19,803 nt of DNA from CAYQJL01 sp964612295 (GTDB lineage Bacteria > Eisenbacteria > RBG-16-71-46 > CAIMUX01 > WJJG01): NCBI GenBank assembly GCA_964612295.1, contig CAZTDY010000078.1, positions 1-19,803 of the forward strand, written 5' to 3'. A model generated the notes under the pieces. That model made no database searches. It saw only the letters and a list, made by a program, of their open reading frames with translations, and was not told the DNA's origin. The position numbers and the translations under genes are program-made. Below, piece by piece: positions 14,906-19,803 of the stretch (within the stretch, counting starts at the first letter, position 1; each line of letters starts with the position of its first letter).

Positions 14906-15871
14906 ATGCACATCACCTGGTGGGTGCTCGCCCTGCTGGTTCTTCTAGCGGCGACGCCGGCTCACGGCAATACGTTCGACCAATGGGTCGATGACCTTCG
15001 TCGGCAGGCCATCGCCGACGGCATCTCTCCTGCATTGCTCGACCAGGTGCTTGATGATCTGGAGCCACTGGAGCGCATCATCGAATTGGATCGCAACCAA
15101 CCGGAATTCAAGCTCACCTTTCGAGACTATCTAGATCGGGTGGCTCCGGACGAACGGGTCCGGAAGGGGCGAGAGCTGCTGACCCAGCATCGGGATCTGC
15201 TCAGGGAGGTCAGCGACCAATACGGGGTTCCTCCCCAGATGATCGTTGCCTTGTGGGGGGTTGAATCGGACTTCGGCCGCCTGCAGGGCGGGTTCGGTGT
15301 GATCCAGGCTCTGGTAACGCTCGCCCACGACGGCCGCCGCTCCGCCTACTTTCGGGGGGAACTCCTCCATGCCTTGCACATTCTAAACGACGGACACGTG
15401 TCGCCGGATTCCTTCCAAGGATCCTGGGCCGGCGCCATGGGACAGTGTCAGTTCATGCCCTCCTCGTTTTGCCTCCATGCAGTCGATCACGATCAAGATG
15501 GCCGGCGAGATATCTGGAGTTCGCAAGCCGATGTGTTTGCCTCAGCCGCGAACTATCTGGCTGCATCCGGATACAATCCCGCCTACCGCTGGGGCCGCGC
15601 GGTGAGGCTTCCGGAGGCCTTCGACGATTCCCTGGCCGGTTTGAAAACCAAACATCCCCTGCAGTACTGGCAGGAGCTTGGAGTTCGCAGCGCGAACGGA
15701 CAGGACTTGCCCGCAGCAGGCGGTCTGATGGCCTCCCTCGTGATGCCGGATGGGGGAGAGGGGGCCGCGTTTCTCGCCTACCCCAACTTCGAAGTGTTGA
15801 TGACCTGGAATCGCTCGGTCTTCTTTGCAGCGGCGGTGGGGGTGTTGGCGGATCGCATCGGTGGGTTCTGA
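14906..15871 (+). CDS. Lytic murein transglycosylase, MltB family (GH103/SLT_2)
   Basis: This periplasmic enzyme cleaves the MurNAc-GlcNAc bond of peptidoglycan with 1,6-anhydro product formation. It is 321 aa, with a signal peptide MHITWWVLALLVLLAATPAHG and no lipobox, so it is probably soluble rather than a lipoprotein. The catalytic glutamate is E120 in ALWGVESDFG. GSWAGAMGQCQFMPSSF and the small metal-binding-like loop DHDQDGRRDIW are typical of MltB. The ATG at 14906 is supported by GGAGAGG eight bases upstream; the frame remains open further left, inside the preceding gene, but that part is not coding. No C-terminal peptidoglycan-binding domain is present. It lies between the surface protein and galactokinase genes, all on one strand. 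Confidence 0.92.
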   Translation: MHITWWVLALLVLLAATPAHGNTFDQWVDDLRRQAIADGISPALLDQVLDDLEPLERIIELDRNQPEFKLTFRDYLDRVAPDERVRKGRELLTQHRDLLREVSDQYGVPPQMIVALWGVESDFGRLQGGFGVIQALVTLAHDGRRSAYFRGELLHALHILNDGHVSPDSFQGSWAGAMGQCQFMPSSFCLHAVDHDQDGRRDIWSSQADVFASAANYLAASGYNPAYRWGRAVRLPEAFDDSLAGLKTKHPLQYWQELGVRSANGQDLPAAGGLMASLVMPDGGEGAAFLAYPNFEVLMTWNRSVFFAAAVGVLADRIGGF

Positions 15872-15873
15872 TT

Positions 15874-15902
15874 GGGTCCGGGGTCATGCATCACCCGGAC
15901 CC
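15874..15902 (+). terminator. Perfect 9-bp hairpin between transglycosylase and galactokinase genes
   Basis: GGGTCCGGG (15874-15882) pairs with CCCGGACCC (15894-15902) across an 11-base loop, three bases after the transglycosylase stop. An alternative smaller hairpin, ACCCG/CGGGT (15899-15903 and 15909-15913), overlaps its 3' arm and lies just before the galactokinase ribosome-binding site. It may terminate the upstream message or modulate galK expression. There is no U-tract. Confidence 0.5.
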
Positions 15903-15928
15903 GCCGAACGGGTTTGGAGGAGAGACGA

Positions 15929-17098
15929 TTGACGCAAGAGCGCGAGACAACCGAACGAAAACTCGGCGAGCTGTTCCGCGAGCGCTTTGGCGGGGTCCCT
16001 CACACGATTGTGCGGTCTCCCGGCCGGGTCAACCTGATTGGCGAACACACCGACTATAACGACGGCCTGGTATTCCCGATGGCGATCGACCGCTCGGTTT
16101 GGATCGGCCTGACGCCGACCTCCGACCGATCGGTGGTGGTCGTCTCCGCCGACTTCGCGGAGACAACGGAGTTCTCTCTGGATGGGCTGGGCGATCCTCC
16201 GGGCGCGGGGGGCAGCTGGGTCGAGTACCTCAAAGGTGTCGCGTGGGCACTTCAGCGGGCGGGTTATGAACTCACCGGCTGGCAGGGGGTCCTGGCGGGG
16301 GATGTCCCGATCGGGGCGGGGCTGGCGTCCTCGGCCGCGCTGGAGGTCGCCACGGCGCGGGCCTTTGCCGAAGCGGCCGGGACGAGGTGGGATCCACTGA
16401 TCATGGCGAGGATCGCGCAAAGCGCCGAGCGGGAGTGGATCGGGGTCGAGTGCGGCATCATGGATCAGCTCATCTCGGCATGCGGCGTGGCTGAACACGC
16501 TCTCATGATCGACTGCCGGTCCCTGGAGATGAGGCCGGTTCCCCTGCCGCCAAAGACCGTGGTTCTGGTGCTGGACACGACGGTGAGTCGTTCGCTGGCC
16601 GGCTCGGCCTACAACACCCGCCGCGAGGAATGCGCCGAGGCCGCCAGGCTGCTGGGCGCGCGTACCCTGCGCGATGTCGACACTGAGACGTCGCCCACGT
16701 CCGGCGAACCGCTTCCGGATCCTCTCTTGCGCCGCGTACGCCACGTCATCTCCGAGAACGCCCGGGTTCTGGAGGCGGCCGAGGCGATGCGAGCGGGAGA
16801 TCCGGCTCGTCTGGGGGAGATTCTCAATGCGGGCCATGCCAGTTTGCGTGACGACTACGAGGTGTCCTGCAGAGAACTCGACCTGATCACCGAGTGCGCA
16901 AGGAAACAGCAGGGGTGCTTCGGGGCGCGGATGACCGGGGCCGGTTTTGGGGGGTGTGCGATCGCGCTGGTGGACGAGCCGCGTGCGCAGGCGATCGCGG
17001 ATGCAGTGACTCGGGGGTACACGGCTGAGACTGGAGAAACGCCCCGGATCTGGGCCTGCCGTCCGAGCTCCGGGGCGGATGTGGTGCGAAGCGTCTAG
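15929..17098 (+). CDS. galK: Galactokinase
   Basis: This GHMP kinase phosphorylates galactose at C1 with ATP in the cytoplasm, the entry step of the Leloir pathway. The signatures are GRVNLIGEHTDYNDG (32-46, galactose-binding E39 and D42), PIGAGLASSAALEV (ATP phosphate loop), VECGIMDQL with the catalytic base D179, and the C-terminal MTGAGFGGCAIAL. The start is taken as the TTG at 15929 because GGAGGAG (15916-15922) lies six bases before it and gives 389 aa, near the usual ~385. The longer frame to 15872 would put the hairpin inside the coding region. No galT, galE or sugar transporter is next to it. It ends three bases from the stop of the convergent membrane-protein gene, with no room for a terminator between them. 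Confidence 0.95.
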   Translation: MTQERETTERKLGELFRERFGGVPHTIVRSPGRVNLIGEHTDYNDGLVFPMAIDRSVWIGLTPTSDRSVVVVSADFAETTEFSLDGLGDPPGAGGSWVEYLKGVAWALQRAGYELTGWQGVLAGDVPIGAGLASSAALEVATARAFAEAAGTRWDPLIMARIAQSAEREWIGVECGIMDQLISACGVAEHALMIDCRSLEMRPVPLPPKTVVLVLDTTVSRSLAGSAYNTRREECAEAARLLGARTLRDVDTETSPTSGEPLPDPLLRRVRHVISENARVLEAAEAMRAGDPARLGEILNAGHASLRDDYEVSCRELDLITECARKQQGCFGARMTGAGFGGCAIALVDEPRAQAIADAVTRGYTAETGETPRIWACRPSSGADVVRSV

Positions 17099-17101
17099 CC
17101 C

Positions 17102-17743
17102 TTATACAAACTCCGCCTCTTCTCTTTCACGCAGGAGAATCAGACCCAAGAGAACGAAGTGCACGGGAATGAGAAGCAGAGCCAACGGCGAAAGAAGAAT
17201 GGATACCTCGAATATCCCCGAGAGTAGGGTGAGCACCGCGAAGACCCGGATCAACTCGCTGAATTGCTGTTTGGCCTGAAGCAAGCGGATGCCGATCAGA
17301 AGATCGATGACTCCTGCGGCGAGCATGAACAGGCCCAAGGTGCCTAGGGTCACGACTAGGAAGACACCTTCATCGATCGGCCAGGCGAGCATCGCGAGCG
17401 CGCCGATTCCCAGCGAAGTCAGTTGGAAGAGCACGCTCCATGCAATGGAGAGAGTGATCAACCCATCGATACCGTAGTACTGGTGTCGGTCGTGTAAGAA
17501 TCGACGGAACACCACCAGTGCGTAGATGGCAAGGACGGTGAAGAGCACCGAGATCCCGTCGCTAGGGCCCAAGATGGGACCATCGAAGCCGAAGGCCTTG
17601 TCCACCACCGCGGCTTCCAGGATCCCCAGCACGAAACTGACCGGGAACAAGACCGCCGCAACCAGGGACAACCAGCCCGCCAGCGAGTATCGATTCCCGT
17701 CCATCCTCTCAACTCCTTCCGGCATATAGGTGGCAGTGCCCAT
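17102..17743 (-). CDS. Multi-pass membrane protein of unknown function, paired with XRE regulator
   Basis: This 213-residue integral membrane protein has about five or six hydrophobic segments, at roughly 21-45, 60-80, 92-116, 121-150 and 165-200. It has a basic/acidic C-terminal tail LLREREEAEFV and no catalytic motif that I recognise. The ATG is preceded by GAGGAGG with a five-base spacing. It starts 14 bases after the stop of the small XRE regulator on the same strand, so the pair forms an operon. The arrangement parallels the regulator/membrane-protein pair at 4658-5307, though the two membrane proteins show no obvious sequence similarity. It is convergent with galK, with a three-base gap. 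Confidence 0.78.
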   Translation of the reverse strand: MGTATYMPEGVERMDGNRYSLAGWLSLVAAVLFPVSFVLGILEAAVVDKAFGFDGPILGPSDGISVLFTVLAIYALVVFRRFLHDRHQYYGIDGLITLSIAWSVLFQLTSLGIGALAMLAWPIDEGVFLVVTLGTLGLFMLAAGVIDLLIGIRLLQAKQQFSELIRVFAVLTLLSGIFEVSILLSPLALLLIPVHFVLLGLILLREREEAEFV

Positions 17744-17757
17744 GACGACCTCCTCAG

Positions 17758-17970
17758 CTATACGTAGTCGGGGACAAACTCGAGGATGTCACCCGGCTGA
17801 CAGTCCAACTCGCGGCAGATGGCTTCCAGGGTGCTGAATCGCATTCCCTTCACCTTCCCCGTCTTGAGGAGGGATAGATTGGTGATCGAGATCCCGATTC
17901 GTTGGGAGAGCTCGGTCAGCGACATCTTCCGCTGGACCAGGACCATATCTAGGTTCACTCGAATTGCCAT
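17758..17970 (-). CDS. Small XRE-family regulator, YozG-like
   Basis: This 70-aa Cro/CI-type DNA-binding protein opens MAIRVNLDMVLVQRKMS. The HTH is SLTELSQRIGISITNLSLLK and the last helices are RFSTLEAICRELDCQPGDIL, ending EFVPDYV. This spelling matches the YozG-like regulators that commonly precede small membrane proteins. The ATG at 17970 is chosen because the family motif begins there, although the frame is open for another 44 codons upstream. A well-formed promoter ends six bases before this ATG, so the message appears leaderless, and no Shine-Dalgarno is visible. Inverted repeats around the promoter suggest autoregulation. It is divergent from the ECF sigma gene. Confidence 0.9.
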   Translation of the reverse strand: MAIRVNLDMVLVQRKMSLTELSQRIGISITNLSLLKTGKVKGMRFSTLEAICRELDCQPGDILEFVPDYV

Positions 17971-17976
17971 GCTGTT

Positions 17977-18005
17977 AGTATCGGGCTGTGCTTTATGTTT
18001 GTCAA
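17977..18005 (-). promoter_or_regulatory. Sigma-70-like promoter of the second XRE operon
   Basis: On the minus strand, a consensus TTGACA (18005-18000), a 17-base spacer and GATACT (17982-17977) form a strong promoter. The -10 box ends only six bases before the regulator ATG, which places the likely transcription start at or next to the A of the start codon. Confidence 0.7.
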
Positions 18006-18054
18006 GGATTTTTTGTCGTAAGACATAAAATGCGTTAGGTTTTACGTAAAGCAC
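17988..18054. promoter_or_regulatory. Nested inverted repeats around the XRE promoter, candidate operators
   Basis: GTGCTTTA (17988-17995) is inverted as TAAAGCAC (18047-18054). TTTATGT (17992-17998) is inverted as ACATAAA (18023-18029). TTTACGTAAA (18041-18050) is a perfect 10-bp palindrome. All lie in an A+T-rich patch that contains the -35 and spacer. They are good candidates for binding sites of the small regulator encoded immediately downstream. Confidence 0.45.
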
Positions 18055-18137
18055 ATTCATCAAGGGACTTCGGGTGGGTCGGGGTCGGCCCTCTGATCGC
18101 ACGCTCTGGTATTGGTGAGCCTCCTTCTGTCCGCGCT

Positions 18138-18153
18138 TGCCCGCAATCGGGCA
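18138..18153. repeat. Small inverted repeat
   Basis: TGCCCG (18138-18143) and CGGGCA (18148-18153) form a 6-bp stem with a CAAT loop. It is the first of a series of palindromic elements between the XRE and ECF genes. Confidence 0.4.
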
Positions 18154-18157
18154 GATT

Positions 18158-18175
18158 CTCGACCCCGGGGTCGAG
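18158..18175. repeat. Perfect 18-bp palindrome
   Basis: CTCGACCCCGGGGTCGAG reads the same on both strands, with no unpaired centre. It lies in the non-coding region between the divergent XRE and ECF genes and shares the CCCGGG core with two further palindromes. Confidence 0.6.
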
Positions 18176-18298
18176 GGCTATCTTGTTGTTGCACAGTCAA
18201 TTGCGTCGGATTCATCTGTCGAAAAACACCGAACTACCAGTCCGCTGCGCTTGGCAAGGTTTGATCTTGTAACTGGTTGTATGACACCGCCTTAGGCA

Positions 18299-18314
18299 TC
18301 GAACCCGGGTTCGA
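18299..18314. repeat. Perfect 16-bp palindrome
   Basis: TCGAACCCGGGTTCGA is fully self-complementary. It shares the CGA...CCCGGG...TCG layout with the palindrome at 18158-18175. It lies about 75 bases before the candidate ECF promoter. Confidence 0.6.
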
Positions 18315-18318
18315 GATC

Positions 18319-18332
18319 GTGCCCCGGGGCAC
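18319..18332. repeat. Perfect 14-bp palindrome
   Basis: GTGCCCCGGGGCAC is fully self-complementary and begins five bases after the preceding palindrome, so the two centres are about two helical turns apart (roughly 19 bases). This spacing would suit two dimers bound on one DNA face. Confidence 0.6.
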
Positions 18333-18388
18333 AATGCGGAGATGGGACGGCCTCGACGGCGCGGTCGTGGGGGCACAGGCAGAAATTT

Positions 18389-18416
18389 GCGACCCGCCCG
18401 GCCCTGTCGGCGTCTA
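18389..18416 (+). promoter_or_regulatory. Candidate ECF-type promoter before the sigma factor gene
   Basis: GCGACC (18389-18394), exactly 16 bases and CGTCTA (18411-18416) have the form of an ECF-sigma promoter: an AAC- or ACC-containing -35 and a CGTC-type -10. The GTG at 18422 would lie too close to this -10 to be used, which supports a start at 18458. Autoregulation by the sigma factor is inferred from position. Confidence 0.4.
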
Positions 18417-18457
18417 GTCTAGTGAACCTGGCACACCGACTTGAGGGAATGAGAGAG

Positions 18458-19000
18458 ATGGAATTCGAAGCCCGCCTGCGGGATTGCTATCCGGACGTGG
18501 TCCGCTTCGCGCGAGGCCTGACCGGCGACCCAGACGAGGGCGATGATCTGCTGCAGGATGCCCTGCTAAAGGCCTGGCAGGGCTACGGCCGCCTGCGAGA
18601 TCCATCGCGGTTTCGATTCTGGCTCCTGCGTATCATCGGCAACGTTCACCGCAGTCGGCTTCGCCGGCGGCGATGGCGAAACCTCTTCGGTCTCGAAGCC
18701 GGGCGGGACATTCCAGCGGAGCAGCAGCTCGGATACGAGGATCGTACCTGGGTCCGGCAAGCACTGCACCGTCTCCCGCGCGAGCAACAAGAGGCCCTCA
18801 TCCTTCATGAGGTGGTCGGTCTCTCCGTGGATGAGACTTCCCAGGTTCAAGGCGTGACGCCGTCGGCTGTGAAGAGCCGCCTTGCTCGAGGGCGCCGGGG
18901 ATTGCGCGAGCGGCTGACTCGTTCCGAGAGCCCCGCCAACCGGCCCACCGACCTGACGGCCCCTGTCGAGCCGAAGGCAGCGATTCTCACCAAGGAGTGA
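18458..19000 (+). CDS. ECF-family RNA polymerase sigma factor
   Basis: This 180-aa alternative sigma factor has region 2 in the N-terminal half: FEARLRDCYPDVVRFARGL, then DDLLQDALLKAW at 29-40, then FRFWLLRIIGNVHRSRLRRR for -10 recognition. Region 4 starts near W98 with ALHRLPREQQEALILHEVVG, and its HTH is SVDETSQVQGVTPSAVKSRL, followed by ARGRRGLRERL. There is a short unconserved C-terminal tail. The ATG at 18458 is preferred. GAGGG lies ten bases upstream; the earlier GTG (18422) falls on the candidate promoter, and the ATG at 18449 is too close to the purine tract. The next gene begins three bases after its stop and encodes a one-helix membrane protein, the usual arrangement for a sigma/anti-sigma pair. 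The regulon and stimulus are unknown. Confidence 0.93.
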   Translation: MEFEARLRDCYPDVVRFARGLTGDPDEGDDLLQDALLKAWQGYGRLRDPSRFRFWLLRIIGNVHRSRLRRRRWRNLFGLEAGRDIPAEQQLGYEDRTWVRQALHRLPREQQEALILHEVVGLSVDETSQVQGVTPSAVKSRLARGRRGLRERLTRSESPANRPTDLTAPVEPKAAILTKE

Positions 19001-19003
19001 GCC

Positions 19004-19753
19004 ATGGACTCGTACGATGATGCCGGTACCCGAAACCGGTTGCGGAAACTGACAGACGACCCCATCCCGGACGACCACCTGGACCGGATGATGGGCGCAG
19101 TTATACAGCGTGCAGAAAGGAACGATAGAATGAAACGAACCTATCGGCGCACCGGGGCCATCGTTGGCGGAGCGGTGCTGTTGCTTGTTGCTCTACTGGT
19201 CATTCCCATCTCGCACTCGGTTTGTGTGGGCAGCGTGGTGACCGCCGAACTCCCCGTGCCGACGTTGGCGCAAGGCGTGGACCTCGAGAAACGGATCGAT
19301 GAGATCAGCGGGGCGCTCAGCCGTGGGGAAGGCGTGAGTCTCACCAAGGTCGGCGTGAAAGATTCGGTGCTGGTCGCCCACGTGGGCTTCCATGAACTCG
19401 ACGCGGGCGAGGCCGGCGACCGTGTTCAGGCTCTGCTCAAGGAGCTCGGCTGCACCATGCATGAGGTGAATCTGGCCACCCGGAACGTCGTGCGCAGTGT
19501 CGGCGGCAACGCGCTGGCCTCCGTGGCCAGCATCTTCATTCGCGTGAAGATCAGCGGGCTTTCGGAGGAGGAGATCTCAGCGGCGATCGAGGAAGAGCTT
19601 TCAGAGTACGGCGAGTTCGAGTCGGTGGTCGAAATCCGGACCGAGGGTGACGAGCAAGTTGTCGACATCACCATCGAAGGCGAGTGCACCGAAGAGATGG
19701 AAGAGGGCGAGGAGAAGACGATCACGATCGAATTGGTCGGCGAGGACGACTAG
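19004..19753 (+). CDS. Single-pass membrane protein, candidate anti-sigma factor
   Basis: This 249-residue protein has a charged ~48-residue N-terminal cytoplasmic part (MDSYDDAGTRNRLRKLTDDP onward), one membrane helix (about 51-70, AIVGGAVLLLVALLVIPI) and a ~180-residue extracytoplasmic domain. That domain ends in a strongly acidic tail (ECTEEMEEGEEK, ELVGEDD). AAGGAG lies 9 bases before the ATG, and the gene starts three bases after the ECF sigma stop, so they are co-translated. The topology and linkage fit an anti-sigma factor, but there is no zinc-binding HxxxCxxC motif and the outer domain is not one I recognise. It includes GLSEEEISAAIEEELSEYG, then a beta-rich part. Assignment as anti-sigma rests on context. 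Confidence 0.65.
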   Translation: MDSYDDAGTRNRLRKLTDDPIPDDHLDRMMGAVIQRAERNDRMKRTYRRTGAIVGGAVLLLVALLVIPISHSVCVGSVVTAELPVPTLAQGVDLEKRIDEISGALSRGEGVSLTKVGVKDSVLVAHVGFHELDAGEAGDRVQALLKELGCTMHEVNLATRNVVRSVGGNALASVASIFIRVKISGLSEEEISAAIEEELSEYGEFESVVEIRTEGDEQVVDITIEGECTEEMEEGEEKTITIELVGEDD

Positions 19754-19803
19754 CGCGGACTATTCACGAATGTTCATCCCAACGCGCTGCCCCCACGATA
19801 TTG

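Noticed and set aside
15478..15512. DHDQDGRRDIW in the transglycosylase as a further EF-hand repeat linking it to the surface protein
   Set aside because: This loop is a usual feature of MltB-type enzymes, so it is no sign of a special relation to the neighbouring protein.
17971..18102. Upstream extension of the second XRE regulator by 44 codons
   Set aside because: The region contains the promoter and inverted repeats and is A+T-rich. The conserved family sequence begins at MAIRVNL.
18299..18332. CGAACCCGGGTTCGA resembles the T-arm sequence of a tRNA
   Set aside because: No acceptor stem, anticodon arm or CCA end can be built around it, and the full palindromic symmetry explains the resemblance.
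1..19803. CRISPR arrays, insertion sequences, phage genes, toxin-antitoxin or defence islands
   Set aside because: I saw no regularly spaced direct repeats, transposase or integrase motifs, or known defence domains. The small XRE genes are paired with membrane proteins, not toxins.

Overview
The window is G+C-rich, densely coded bacterial chromosome with no mobile element, CRISPR array, tRNA or rRNA that I can see. It encodes an outer-membrane porin, a periplasmic MltB-type lytic transglycosylase and a large secreted protein whose C-terminal domain looks like the T9SS/FlgD-Ig type. It also has Hanks-type kinase, hybrid histidine kinase and ECF sigma signalling. Together these suggest an uncultivated Gram-negative lineage near the FCB group (Eisenbacteria-, Latescibacteria- or Gemmatimonadota-like). 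That placement is inference from protein style; no rRNA marker is present.

Layout, left to right. (1) 1-1681, minus strand: mutM (DNA repair) followed by the N-terminal part of a Ser/Thr protein kinase that runs off the left edge. (2) 1803-4531, plus: a two-helix K+ channel with an RCK domain, then a secreted GH63-like glycosidase. (3) 4597-5307: a small XRE regulator translationally coupled to a four-helix membrane protein. (4) 5446-8038: a two-gene acyl-CoA operon (long 3-hydroxyacyl-CoA dehydrogenase plus SCP2-type thiolase), bounded on both sides by strong hairpins. (5) 8324-10894: a hybrid sensor kinase, convergent with (6) a porin at 10992-12146, minus. (7) 12388-17098, plus: a large secreted protein with calcium-loop repeats, a lytic transglycosylase and galactokinase. 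(8) 17102-17970, minus: a second XRE regulator/membrane protein pair behind a well-formed, apparently leaderless promoter. (9) 18458-19753, plus: an ECF sigma factor and a one-helix membrane protein that is probably its anti-sigma factor. A long intergenic stretch with several CCCGGG-centred palindromes and an ECF-like promoter precedes them.

Most of the window is ordinary housekeeping and envelope biology. The observations most worth checking are: a strong internal ribosome-binding site in the K+ channel gene, placed to make a free RCK domain as in MthK; the palindrome cluster and possible autoregulatory promoter before the ECF gene, with its unrecognised partner protein; the leaderless promoter with nested inverted repeats before the second XRE gene; and the calcium-loop surface protein. 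I did not find a clearly new multi-gene defence or biosynthetic system.
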